A DNA stretch of 36,019 nucleotides from Candidatus Rokuibacteriota bacterium. Its GTDB lineage: Bacteria > Methylomirabilota > Methylomirabilia > Rokubacteriales > CSP1-6. The DNA is taken from assembly GCA_003220685.1 (NCBI GenBank), contig QHTE01000013.1:1-36019 (forward strand). Direction: 5' to 3'. The position numbers and the translations under genes are program-made. The notes below the pieces were generated by a model. That model made no database searches. It saw only the letters and a program-made list of their open reading frames with translations, and was not told the origin of the DNA. Shown here piece by piece: positions 24,352-31,972 of the stretch (positions are counted from its first letter, which is position 1; each line of letters starts with the position of its first letter).

Positions 24352-24486
24352 GGGCGCCCTCAGCCGATCTCGGGCGGCGATCAGCGCGTTGAGCCGGTGC
24401 GTCACCTCGGCGACGTCGTCGGCCGTGACGGGCAGCCCGAGGGCCGCCGCGAGCGCGCCCACCTGTTCGGTCGTCAGGTCGGTCAC
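24352..24486 (-). pseudogene. AtzG/GatC-like small subunit, apparently without its own stop
   Basis: From the GTG at 24486, 25 nt after the hydantoinase-like gene on the same strand, the frame begins VTDLTTEQVGALAAALGLP followed by a helix with VTHRLNALIAARDRL. This looks like the short helical proteins (AtzG/DUF4089 or GatC-like) that accompany amidases and hydantoinases and are 60-100 residues long. Here the frame has no stop and runs antisense through the histidine kinase gene to 23380, where it no longer looks coding. A one-base shift would end it at a TGA after about 42 codons. It is probably a truncated or frameshifted remnant; the 3' boundary given is only the kinase stop. Confidence 0.35.
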
Positions 24487-24511
24487 GGGAGCGCGATCCG
24501 GTTGCCGAGCC

Positions 24512-25939
24512 TCAGCAGGCCGGGCGCCGCAGCACCTCGGGCGAGATCTTGCGCGCGACCAGCTTGCCGTCGCGGCTGTCGGATACCAGGCGCCGGTTCT
24601 CCACCACGACGCGCCCGCGCAGGACCGTGGTCACCGGCCAGCCCTGGATCGCCCAGCCTTCCCAGGGGCTGTAGTCGCTGACGTGGAAATCCTCGCGCGT
24701 CAGCGTTTTGCGGATCGCGGGATCGATGATGGCGATGTCCGCGTCGCTGCCGGGGGCGATGACGCCCTTCTTGGGGTAGAGGCCCAGGATCTTCGCGGCG
24801 TTCGTGGCCGTGACGTCGGCGAACCGCTCGAGCGACATCTTCCGCTTCACGACGCCCTCGGAGTAGACGATGCCCATGCGCGCCTCGGCGCCCAGGTTGC
24901 CGCCGGTGACGTTCTCGAGGTCCTGCCCCCGCAGCTTCAGCTCGAGCGACGTCGGGAACTCGTCGGTCGCGGTCGTCGACACGCCGTCGCGCACGAGCCC
25001 GTTCCAGAGCGCGGCCTGGTCCTCGGGATACTTGAGCGAGGGATAGGTGTGGTAGCAGAACCCGCGCGGGCTCCTGTAGTCCTCGGCAGTGAAGCAGGCG
25101 TAGTGGTGGAGCGTCTCGGCGTAGATCGGATACCCGCCGGCGCGCGCTTCCGCCACCGCCTCCACGCCCTCGCGCGCGGAGGTGTGCACGAAGTAGACGC
25201 CGGCGCCGGTGTGCGCGGCGAGCTGGATCGTGCGGCGGAACGCGAGCTTCTCCGAGAGCTTGTTGTGCACGAGGGGCAGCAGCCAGCCGTCCGTCTGCTT
25301 CTCCTCGCGGAACTTCTCGTACATGAACTGCACGATGTCGTGGTCCTCGGCGTGCACGACCATGATGCCGTCGTGCGGGGCGATCTTCTCCATCGCCAGC
25401 TGGATCCGCCCATAGTCGAGCCGGTAGGTGTGCCGCCTGGGATGCGGCGGCAGCACGTCGACCGTGAAGACCTTGAAGCTCGGGAAGCCGGCCTGGACCG
25501 CCTCCGGCAGCTGATCGAACAGCTTGATGGGCAGGGCGCCCTGGAGCGCGACGTGGAACGAATAGTCCGCGTACGAGTTGCCCTTCCAGCGCGCGGCGCG
25601 CGTCTCGATCACCTGCTGCACGTCCGTCCCCGGCCGCACGAAGCAGAAATCGACGTGGGTGGTGGTCCCGCCGAAGACCATGCCCCGTGTGTCCTCTTCC
25701 GGGCCGAGGGTGTGGAGGTTCTCCTCCGGCTGCATCGAGATGAAGTGCGCCAGGTGCGTGTGGGGCTCGATGCCGCCCGGCACGACGATCCGGCCGCTGG
25801 CGTCGATCACCCGACCCGCTTGGAGCCCGTGCTCGGGCAGGCCGAGGGCGACGATGCGCTCGCCTTCGATGGCCACGTCCCATCGGCCGACGCCCTGCGG
25901 CGTCACCACGTCGCCTCCGCGAATCACGAGATCCAGCAT
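24512..25939 (-). CDS. Dihydropyrimidinase/hydantoinase-like amidohydrolase
   Basis: 475 residues from an ATG at 25939 with AGGAGG upstream. Metal ligands are His60 and His62 (EPHTHLAH), Lys156 (SFKVFTVD), His196 (VVHAEDHD), His252 (YFVHTSA) and Asp326 (TATDEFPT), so the binuclear site is complete. It differs from the enzyme at 10469-11887 in the lysine loop (KVFTVD in place of KLFMTYK) and in a longer insertion near 200-240, suggesting another substrate. It is expected to be a cytosolic tetramer hydrolysing a cyclic amide or ureide. The AtzG/GatC-like remnant follows it. Confidence 0.92.
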   Translation of the reverse strand: MLDLVIRGGDVVTPQGVGRWDVAIEGERIVALGLPEHGLQAGRVIDASGRIVVPGGIEPHTHLAHFISMQPEENLHTLGPEEDTRGMVFGGTTTHVDFCFVRPGTDVQQVIETRAARWKGNSYADYSFHVALQGALPIKLFDQLPEAVQAGFPSFKVFTVDVLPPHPRRHTYRLDYGRIQLAMEKIAPHDGIMVVHAEDHDIVQFMYEKFREEKQTDGWLLPLVHNKLSEKLAFRRTIQLAAHTGAGVYFVHTSAREGVEAVAEARAGGYPIYAETLHHYACFTAEDYRSPRGFCYHTYPSLKYPEDQAALWNGLVRDGVSTTATDEFPTSLELKLRGQDLENVTGGNLGAEARMGIVYSEGVVKRKMSLERFADVTATNAAKILGLYPKKGVIAPGSDADIAIIDPAIRKTLTREDFHVSDYSPWEGWAIQGWPVTTVLRGRVVVENRRLVSDSRDGKLVARKISPEVLRRPAC

Positions 25940-25991
25940 CGCCGTCCTCCTCTGGTGGTGGAGCACGGGGTACCATGCGGCGGGCCGTCGG

Positions 25992-26120
25992 GTCAATATT
26001 GACAGAATCAATCCACAGCTGCGCCTGCTGCTGGTCGAGCCGGGCGCGCGGGGGATCGGCATCGGCGAGCGCCTGGTGGCCGAGTGCGTGCGCTTCGCCC
26101 GCCAGGCGGGCTACCGGAAG
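25992..26120 (+). pseudogene. Internal fragment of a GNAT acetyltransferase
   Basis: In frame at 25992 the sequence reads [28 protein letters not shown] and continues [15 protein letters not shown]. This is the acetyl-CoA-binding motif (V-x-P-x-x-R-G-x-G-x-G) and following helix of GNAT enzymes, of the kind found at the C-terminus of MarR-GNAT proteins. Both ends of the gene are missing: no N-terminal domain upstream, and after AGYRK the sequence changes frame and family. It is a decayed fragment, not a working gene. Confidence 0.5.
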
Positions 26121-26485
26121 ACTCCAAGGGCGAGCTGGTCCTCAAGGGCCGGAAGGCCACGTACCGGATCGCGGACAAAAAGCCGGTCTTCTACAGCACG
26201 TGGTCCGCGAACGACGCACCGCTGGTGAGGCTCAAGCCGGGCAGCGACCACGACGACCGCAATCTCAAGATCTCCAGCGGATCGTTCGCGCCGTTCGGCG
26301 GCTCCGTCAAGTACGGCGTGCGCAGCGAGGACAAGGTGGACATGGAGGCGGCCGAGCGGGACGCGCGCGGCCTCTACAAGCTGACGCCAAAGGAGCCGCT
26401 GAAGCCGGGCGAATACGGCTTCGTCCTCACCTACGGGATGGCCACCGGCGCGTCCGGCCGGGTGTACGACTTCGGAGTGGACTAG
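26117..26485 (+). pseudogene. C-terminal domain of an uncharacterised protein, 5' end lost
   Basis: About 122 residues starting [18 protein letters not shown] and ending TGASGRVYDFGVD before TAG at 26485. The beta-rich pattern and the ending FAPFGGSVKYGV... PLKPGEYGFVLTYG resemble the C-terminal domain of exported proteins of this kind of bacterium, but I cannot name the family. The frame is open back to a GTG at 26084, but those codons are out-of-frame GNAT sequence, so the true 5' part is missing. Translation from that GTG would give a chimera of 133 residues. The junction lies at about 26112-26120. Confidence 0.55.
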
Positions 26486-26492
26486 GAGCGCG

Positions 26493-27545
26493 TCAGGCCG
26501 GAATCGCGACTTTCCTCAGGAGCTCGAGATCGTCGAGCGCCCGGCCGGCGCCGCGCGCGGCGCAGGTGAGCGGGTCGTCCGCGACACGCACGGGCAGCTG
26601 CGTCACGTGCTGCAGGAGCCAGTCGAGCCCGCGCAGGAGCGCGCCGCCGCCGGTCAGCACGACGCCCTTCTCGATGATGTCGGCCGCGAGCTCGGGTGGC
26701 GTCCGCTCGAGACACGTCCGGACCGTCTCGACGATGGTCATCACGGGCTCGCGCAGCGCCTCGCGGATCTCCTCGTCGGTGATGACGAGCGTCTTCGGCA
26801 CGCCGTCGACGAGATCGCGCCCCTTCACCTCGATCGAGCTGCGCTCCAGCGCCTCGGGGTGTGCGGAGCCCAGCGCGATCTTGATCTCCTCGGCGCGGCG
26901 CTCACCGACCAGCAGGCGGTAGTGCTTCCGGATGTGCTGGATGATCGCCTCGTCCATCTCGTCGCCGGCGATCCGTACCGAGTTGCAGTACACGGTCCCG
27001 GACATGGAGATGACGGCCACCTCGGTCGTGCCGCCTCCGATGTCGACGACCAGGTGACCGCCCGGCTCGTGAATCGGCAGGCCCGCGCCGATCGCCGCGG
27101 CCGTGGGCTCCTCGATCAGATAGACGTCGCGCGCGCCGGCCTGGAGCGCCGCGTCGCGCACCGCCCGCTTCTCGACCTGGGTGATGCCCGAGGGGACGCC
27201 GACGACCACGCGGGGCCTGTCGAGCACCCAGGCGCGCTTGCGCCCGGACGAGATCTGCCGCGCGCGCTCGATGAAGTACTGCAACATCCGCTCGGTCACG
27301 TCGAAGTCGGCGATGACACCGTCCTTCAGCGGCCGCAGCGCCTGGATGTGCTCGGGCGTGCGGCCGAGCATCGCCTTGGCCTCGTGCCCCACCCCGATGA
27401 CCTCGTTGTCGGTCCGGCGGATCGCGATGATCGACGGCTCGTTGAGGACGATGCCCCGACCCTGGACGAACACGAGCGTGTTGGCCGTGCCCAGGTCGAT
27501 CGCCAGGTCCGACGAGAAGAGCCCGAATAGACGGTCTGATAGCAT
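26493..27545 (-). CDS. mreB: Rod-shape-determining actin homologue MreB
   Basis: 350 residues from the ATG at 27545; the frame is open for another 10 codons, but the start [24 protein letters not shown] aligns with known MreB proteins. Actin-fold motifs are phosphate-1 AIDLGTAN, phosphate-2 [13 protein letters not shown], the connecting stretch [15 protein letters not shown] and adenosine loop [11 protein letters not shown]. It polymerises at the inner membrane and guides cell-wall elongation, so a rod-shaped cell is likely. The usual downstream partners mreC, mreD and rodA are absent; the 3' neighbour is a gene remnant on the other strand. The 174 nt upstream (27546-27719) shows no gene. Confidence 0.95.
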   Translation of the reverse strand: MLSDRLFGLFSSDLAIDLGTANTLVFVQGRGIVLNEPSIIAIRRTDNEVIGVGHEAKAMLGRTPEHIQALRPLKDGVIADFDVTERMLQYFIERARQISSGRKRAWVLDRPRVVVGVPSGITQVEKRAVRDAALQAGARDVYLIEEPTAAAIGAGLPIHEPGGHLVVDIGGGTTEVAVISMSGTVYCNSVRIAGDEMDEAIIQHIRKHYRLLVGERRAEEIKIALGSAHPEALERSSIEVKGRDLVDGVPKTLVITDEEIREALREPVMTIVETVRTCLERTPPELAADIIEKGVVLTGGGALLRGLDWLLQHVTQLPVRVADDPLTCAARGAGRALDDLELLRKVAIPA

Positions 27546-27719
27546 CGACGCCACAGCTAGCAATCCCCGCGCCACACGCGGCGTGTGCTCGAACTGCGTG
27601 ATTCGACTGGTCGCGCCATCGCCGGACGCTGGCCTCCTGTGATCGGGCGGTGACGGCAGCGACGCCCGGTGGACAGCGCGCGAACGGCTCGAGCCATCAG
27701 CCGCACGGTGCTCCCATCC

Positions 27720-28037
27720 CTACACCTTGCCCCAGTACGCTCGATCCGCCGGGAAGACGGTCTTGCACCGGGTCGGGGCGGTCGGTCCGTCCAGGGTGTC
27801 GGCCGCGGCACGCCAGGTCGCATAGTGAGGCGCCGCGCGGTGAGCTTCGAGGGCCGCCGCGTCCTTATAGACCTCGTAGAAGTAGTAGACGTTCTCATCC
27901 TGATCGTCCTGGAGGACGTTGAACTGCAGACAGCCCGGCTCGTCCCGCTCGGAGCCGAGCGCGTCGATCTCGATCGCCTCGAGGAACCGCTTCTTCTGGT
28001 CCGGCTTCACCCGCACTTTCACCCAGATCGCAAGCAT
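27720..28037 (-). CDS. Antibiotic biosynthesis monooxygenase (ABM) domain protein
   Basis: 105 residues from an ATG at 28037 with GAGGAGG upstream, preferred over the longer frame to 28061. It is a dimeric ferredoxin-like ABM/YgiN-type fold: WVKVRVKPDQKKRFLEAI, DEPGCLQFNVLQDDQDENVYYFYEVYKDAAALEAH and PHYATW. These enzymes are cofactor-free quinol or small-molecule monooxygenases; many have unknown substrates. It stands alone between mreB and a 460-nt region without an intact gene. Confidence 0.85.
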   Translation of the reverse strand: MLAIWVKVRVKPDQKKRFLEAIEIDALGSERDEPGCLQFNVLQDDQDENVYYFYEVYKDAAALEAHRAAPHYATWRAAADTLDGPTAPTRCKTVFPADRAYWGKV

Positions 28038-28232
28038 CGAGTCCTCCTCGGTTGACGGCACCTCGATCGGTCGTCACGCGGGATGGTAGCGCGAAGTGGC
28101 CGCCAGCGTCGGACTAAAGCGTGCGCGCGCGGGACGCGAAAGAATGCCGGGCATTTCTTACGTGGTCCCGCTCCGTTGTGCGGTGCGCGCGCCGCTGAGA
28201 CGCTCGGCACGCTTGCCGCAAGCCTACGCGAT

Positions 28233-28357
28233 CGCGTCGTCTATCCAGAGGGACGCGGGCAGCACTACGGTGACGGCGGCGCCACCCCTACTACTGGGTG
28301 TGGATCCCGAGCGGCACGACGCCGCCGACCCCGCCGATACCGCCGCACGCTGGCTAG
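28233..28357 (+). pseudogene. Frameshifted remnant of an exported Pro-rich protein
   Basis: This lies in the 460-nt space 28038-28497, which holds no intact gene. One frame reads RVVYPEGRGQHYGDGGAT and then, after a one-base shift near 28285, the next frame reads PYYWVWIPSGTTPPTPP and ends at TAG (28355). Together they look like the end of a small exported protein with a YYWVWIP...PPP tail, broken by a frameshift and lacking its beginning. The same space contains an imperfect inverted repeat (AAAGAATGCC-GGGCATTTCTT region, 28139-28159) and a GACTAAAG at 28112-28119. The family identity is a memory-based impression, so confidence is low. Confidence 0.3.
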
Positions 28358-28453
28358 ATCCGTCGATGCCGATGGAGGGGCCCCGACGGTCCCCTCCACT
28401 CCCTCTTCGCTTCCTCGTCGCGAACCTCCCTGGCTTGAGTGAGAGCGCCGCAG

Positions 28454-28459
28454 TATAGT
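28454..28459 (+). promoter_or_regulatory. Possible -10 element (TATAGT) for the alpha/beta hydrolase block
   Basis: TATAGT matches the -10 consensus at five of six bases and lies 38 nt before the ATG at 28498, which has GAGGGGG upstream. A TTGAGT at 28435-28440 is only 13 nt away, too close for a normal -35. Confidence 0.35.
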
Positions 28460-28497
28460 TCGCGGTACCCGGCCGCGACCTCCGAGGGGGTGACCTC

Positions 28498-29772
28498 ATG
28501 TCCGACGGTTCTCTCGAGCTGGTCAACGACGCAAACGCCGCCCGACCCGCTCACGGGCCGCTGACGCGGCGCTGGACCGAGCAGCGCTGGCTGCTCGACA
28601 ACATCATCCGCTCGGTCGGGATGGACTGGGACCAGCCGCGCTCCATCTATCTTTCCGTGCCCTGCGGTCCCGAGGCCAACGCCGACTTCGCCGCGCTCCG
28701 CCAGCGCATCACGAAGCTCGCCGACGCCTCCCCTGCGTTCGAGGCGGTCGCCCGCCGTCGTGAAGCCAAGGCCCGTGCCGCCGAGGAGAGCCAGGGTTTC
28801 GTCACGGCGCGCGAGAACTACTTCATGGCGAGCATCCACTGGGGCGCCGCGCAGTGGCCGATCGACGAGAACAACGAGCAGAACCGCCTCTACAACGACA
28901 GGAAGCGCGAGTGTTACACGAAGTACGCGAGGCTCGCCGACCACCACGTCGAGGCGGCGTGGATTCGCCTGCCCGACGGTCGGTCGCTCCCGGCCTGGCT
29001 TCATCTGCCGCCCGGCCACCGCGGCGAGCGCGTCCCGGTCGTGATCTCGCTCCCCGGCATGGACAGCTTCAAGGAGATGGGCGTGGCGATGTACGGGGAT
29101 CGGTGGCTCTCGCGCGGTCTGGCGGTGCTCGCGCTGGACGGGCCCGGCCAGTACGAGAGCCCGGTGCTCGACATCTACTTCAGCATGCCCGCGTGGATCG
29201 CGACCGGCACGGCGGCCGTCGACTGGCTCTCGGCCCGCGCCGAGATCGACGCGAGCCGCATCGGCCTGGCCGGCAACAGCTTCGGCTCGTTCTTCGGCAC
29301 GATCGCGGCCGCGCACGAGCCGCGCATCCGCGCCGTCGCGGTCTCGGCCGTTTGCCACGAGCCCGGCTTCCACACGATCTTCGAGGAGGCGTCGCCGACG
29401 TTCAAGATGCGCTTCATGTACATGTCCGGCCTCACTGACGAGGCGCGCTTCGACGAGCTCCGCCCGAGCATGACGTGGGAGGGACACGCCGAGCGGATCC
29501 GCGCGCCGTACCTCTGCGTCGCGGGTGAGTTCGACGAGCTCTCGCCGCTCGAGCACACCGAGCGCCTGATGCGATCGCTTCGCGGCCCCAAGCGCCTCGT
29601 CGTCTATCAGGATTCGCGCCACTCCGTCGGCAACGTGCCGGCCGCGAACCTCGGTCCATTTCCGCCGATCCTCACCGCCGACTGGATGGCGGCAACCCTC
29701 GGGGGCAAGACCTTTGCGAGCGAGAAGTGGTACGTAGAAGCGAACGGACGAATCGTCAAAACCCCGTTCTAG
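28498..29772 (+). CDS. Alpha/beta hydrolase of the FrsA/DUF1100-like group
   Basis: 424 residues. A helical N-terminal half (1-175) precedes an alpha/beta hydrolase core with Ser261 in GNSFG, Asp346 in GEFDELSP and His375 in DSRHSVG, a complete triad. VISLPGMDSFKEMG supplies the oxyanion region and LALDGPGQ the next strand. The large N-terminal helical cap is typical of the group containing 2,6-dihydroxypseudooxynicotine hydrolase (C-C bond hydrolysis) and FrsA-like esterases. The precise substrate is unknown. First gene of a same-strand block leading through DUF169 and VOC genes to the second Liv transporter, so the substrate may be imported by that system. Confidence 0.88.
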   Translation: MSDGSLELVNDANAARPAHGPLTRRWTEQRWLLDNIIRSVGMDWDQPRSIYLSVPCGPEANADFAALRQRITKLADASPAFEAVARRREAKARAAEESQGFVTARENYFMASIHWGAAQWPIDENNEQNRLYNDRKRECYTKYARLADHHVEAAWIRLPDGRSLPAWLHLPPGHRGERVPVVISLPGMDSFKEMGVAMYGDRWLSRGLAVLALDGPGQYESPVLDIYFSMPAWIATGTAAVDWLSARAEIDASRIGLAGNSFGSFFGTIAAAHEPRIRAVAVSAVCHEPGFHTIFEEASPTFKMRFMYMSGLTDEARFDELRPSMTWEGHAERIRAPYLCVAGEFDELSPLEHTERLMRSLRGPKRLVVYQDSRHSVGNVPAANLGPFPPILTADWMAATLGGKTFASEKWYVEANGRIVKTPF

Positions 29773-29787
29773 GATCAGAGGTCAACG

Positions 29788-30498
29788 ATGCCCGACTATC
29801 GCACCGTGGAGCGGCAGCTCACCGGAGCCCTCGGCCTCCAGCGGAGGCCCGTCGCCGTCGCGTTCCGATCCTCGCCGCCGCCGGGGGTCCCGAAGTTCGC
29901 CGGAACCGAGCCCTCGGGCTGCAGCTTCTGGCGGCTCGCCGCCGCCGAGCGGACCTTCTACACGGTGCCGGCCGATCACCACAACTGCCCGATCGGCAGC
30001 TACACGCACAACATCCCGTTGCCGCCGGAGCGCGCCGCGGAGCTTCCGCAGACGCTCGCGCTCATGACCGAGCTCGGCTATCTGAAGATGAACGAAGTCC
30101 CGGGCATGCCGCGAGTGGCGCGGACGCCCGGTGTCGTGATCTACGCGCCGCTCGCCGACTCTCCGGTCGATCCTGACGTGGTGCTCGTCGCCGGCAGGCC
30201 CGGCCGCGTGATGCTGCTGCAGGAAGCCGCGCTGCGCGCGGGGATCGCGGCGCCCGCGCCGCTCCTGGGCCGTCCCACGTGCATGGCGCTGCCGGCGTCG
30301 ATCGCCCAGGGGGTGATCGCGAGCACGGGCTGCGTCGGCAATCGGGTCTATACCGACCTCGGCGAGGACGAGCTCTACGTGATGATCCCCGGTCACGCCG
30401 TCGCGCGCGTGGCGGCGGAGGCTCAGACGATCGCCTCCGCCAACCTCAAGCTGTCCGACTACCATCGGGAGCGGCGGCGCGCCCTGGCGACCGACTAG
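29788..30498 (+). CDS. DUF169 family protein
   Basis: 236 residues starting 15 nt after the hydrolase stop. DUF169 marks are LQRRPVAVAFRSSPPPGVP at the N-terminus and the cysteine-containing segments PSGCSFWRLA, HNCPIGSYT, GRPTCMALP and STGCVGNRVY in order, followed by YVMIPGHAV. The four spaced cysteines (about residues 45, 67, 170 and 182) could bind a metal or cluster. No reaction is established for the family that I can cite. Close spacing suggests co-transcription with the hydrolase. Confidence 0.85.
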   Translation: MPDYRTVERQLTGALGLQRRPVAVAFRSSPPPGVPKFAGTEPSGCSFWRLAAAERTFYTVPADHHNCPIGSYTHNIPLPPERAAELPQTLALMTELGYLKMNEVPGMPRVARTPGVVIYAPLADSPVDPDVVLVAGRPGRVMLLQEAALRAGIAAPAPLLGRPTCMALPASIAQGVIASTGCVGNRVYTDLGEDELYVMIPGHAVARVAAEAQTIASANLKLSDYHRERRRALATD

Positions 30499-30510
30499 CG
30501 GGATCGTGGT

Positions 30511-30558
30511 GCGCGCTGCAGGCCGTCGCGGGGCTGGGGCCCCGCCGGCCGCGGCGCG
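30511..30558 (+). repeat. GC-rich hairpin repeat, copy 2
   Basis: Second copy of the 48-bp element at 21346-21393, same orientation relative to its genes. The 12-bp stem is unchanged; the loop is TGGG instead of CGGG. It starts 12 nt after the DUF169 stop and ends 22 nt before the VOC ATG, nearly the same placement as copy 1. ATTACAG and a GAGGAG Shine-Dalgarno follow. Confidence 0.7.
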
Positions 30559-30580
30559 ATTACAGTCGAGGAGAACGTTC

Positions 30581-31111
30581 ATGTCCGACACGTCGGAGGC
30601 TCCGCTCCAGTTCCAGCTGCGCAAGCTCGGCCACGTCGTGCTCAACGTCACCGACCTCGAGCAGTCGGTGCGCTTCTACACCGAGGTGCTCGGCCTGGCG
30701 GTCAGCGATCGGTACCCCGACAGCATGGTGCCGGGCGGCATGGTCTTCATGCGCTGCAACGCCGACCATCACGGCGTCGCGCTGGTTGGTGGCGCCCGCG
30801 CGAGCGACCGCGGCAGCCTGAACCACTTCGCGTTCGAGGTGGCGTCGCTCGACGAGGTGTTCCGCGCGCGGGCGTGGCTGCGCAAGCACGGCGTCCCGAT
30901 CGTGTTCGAGGGGCGCCGGCGGGCGGGCTGTCAGATCGCCGTCGAGTTCCAGGACCCCGACGGCAACAACCTCGAGATCTACTGGGGCATCGATCAGGTC
31001 GGCACGAACGGCTCCGTGCGGCCGGCGAGCGAGTGGCGCCAGGCGCGCACGCTCGAGGACGCGGTGGCCAATCTGCCGCCGGGCCAGCGCTTGCCTCTCT
31101 ACTCCGCCTGA
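30581..31111 (+). CDS. VOC-family (extradiol dioxygenase-like) protein
   Basis: 176 residues from an ATG at 30581 with GAGGAG upstream. It has one vicinal-oxygen-chelate unit. Metal ligands are His18 (LGHVVLNV), His82 (LNHFAFEV) and Glu132 (NLEIYW), as in catechol 2,3-dioxygenases and related enzymes. The single-module length is half that of classical extradiol dioxygenases, so it probably acts as a dimer. The C-terminal 40 residues are an added hydrophilic tail. It precedes the second Liv permease gene directly, consistent with degradation of an imported aromatic or ring-cleavage product; that link is inference. Confidence 0.88.
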   Translation: MSDTSEAPLQFQLRKLGHVVLNVTDLEQSVRFYTEVLGLAVSDRYPDSMVPGGMVFMRCNADHHGVALVGGARASDRGSLNHFAFEVASLDEVFRARAWLRKHGVPIVFEGRRRAGCQIAVEFQDPDGNNLEIYWGIDQVGTNGSVRPASEWRQARTLEDAVANLPPGQRLPLYSA

Positions 31112-31121
31112 GAGCCGCGCG

Positions 31122-31970
31122 CTGCCCAGCCTGAACCTGATCGGCCAGTCGCTGCTCGCGGGTCTGTTCACCGGCGGGCTCTACGCGCTGCTCGGCCTCG
31201 GGCTCAGCCTGACGTGGGGCCTGCTCCGCGTCATCAACCTCGCCAACTTCGCGCTGGCGTTTCTCGGGGCCTATCTCACCTACCAGCTGGCGACCGCGCT
31301 CCGCCTCGATCCGATCCTCACGCTGGTCGCGATCGTGCCGGGATTCTTCGTGGTCGGGGTCGTGCTCGAGGAAGGATTCCTGCGTTTGAGGATCGACGAG
31401 CTCACATCGCTGATCGTGACCTTCGGGCTCACCGTCATCCTCGAGAGCCTGATCCAGTGGATCTGGACCGCCGATTTCCGCCGGCTCGAGTCGCCGTACA
31501 TGCGCACGTCGCTCAAGCTCGGGACGATCTACGTGGGACTCGGCGGGCTCCTGGCGTTCGTCGCCGCGGTGGCCTTGACCCTCGCCACCTGGGCATGGCT
31601 CCGCTGGAGCTATCTGGGCAAGGCCGCGCGCGCGTGCGCGCAGGACGGGCCGATCGCCGGCGCGTTCGGCGTCAACCGCCGACGCGTGGCACTGCTGCTC
31701 GCCGGCCTGAGCTCGGCGTACGCGGCCGTCGCCGGACTCTTCATCGCCCTCAACCACACCCTGGCGCCCGCGCAGATCTACTCGTGGATCGGCGTCGTGT
31801 TCGCCGCGGTCATCATCGGCCGGCTCGGCAACGCGCTGGGGCTCCTCGCCGCCTCGATCTTCATCGCCGCGAGCGAGGCGCTGACGATGGCGGTGACCGC
31901 GCCGGGCTGGGCGCCGCTGGTCTCGTTCACGCTCCTGATCGTCATCCTGCTGCTGCGGCCGGAGCTCTGA
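31122..31970 (+). CDS. Second LivH-type ABC permease (start codon uncertain, CTG)
   Basis: About 282 residues with eight membrane helices. The LivH marks are GLYALLGLGLSLTWGLLRVINLANFAL near the N-terminus and a coupling segment YLGKAARACAQDGPIAGAFGVN. The first in-frame ATG, GTG or TTG is far inside TM2-TM3, while homologous sequence clearly begins at PSLNLIGQSLLAG. The codon in front of it is CTG at 31122 (another CTG at 31131). Either CTG is used as a start, helped by coupling to the VOC stop 10 nt upstream, or an ATG has been mutated or misread. It is co-linear with the LivM-LivG fusion. Confidence 0.88.
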   Translation: MPSLNLIGQSLLAGLFTGGLYALLGLGLSLTWGLLRVINLANFALAFLGAYLTYQLATALRLDPILTLVAIVPGFFVVGVVLEEGFLRLRIDELTSLIVTFGLTVILESLIQWIWTADFRRLESPYMRTSLKLGTIYVGLGGLLAFVAAVALTLATWAWLRWSYLGKAARACAQDGPIAGAFGVNRRRVALLLAGLSSAYAAVAGLFIALNHTLAPAQIYSWIGVVFAAVIIGRLGNALGLLAASIFIAASEALTMAVTAPGWAPLVSFTLLIVILLLRPEL

Positions 31971-31972
31971 GG

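Noticed and set aside
24389..26002. 537-codon plus-strand frame antisense to the second hydantoinase-like gene
   Set aside because: Shadow frame; the minus strand has all metal ligands, a good Shine-Dalgarno and the correct length.
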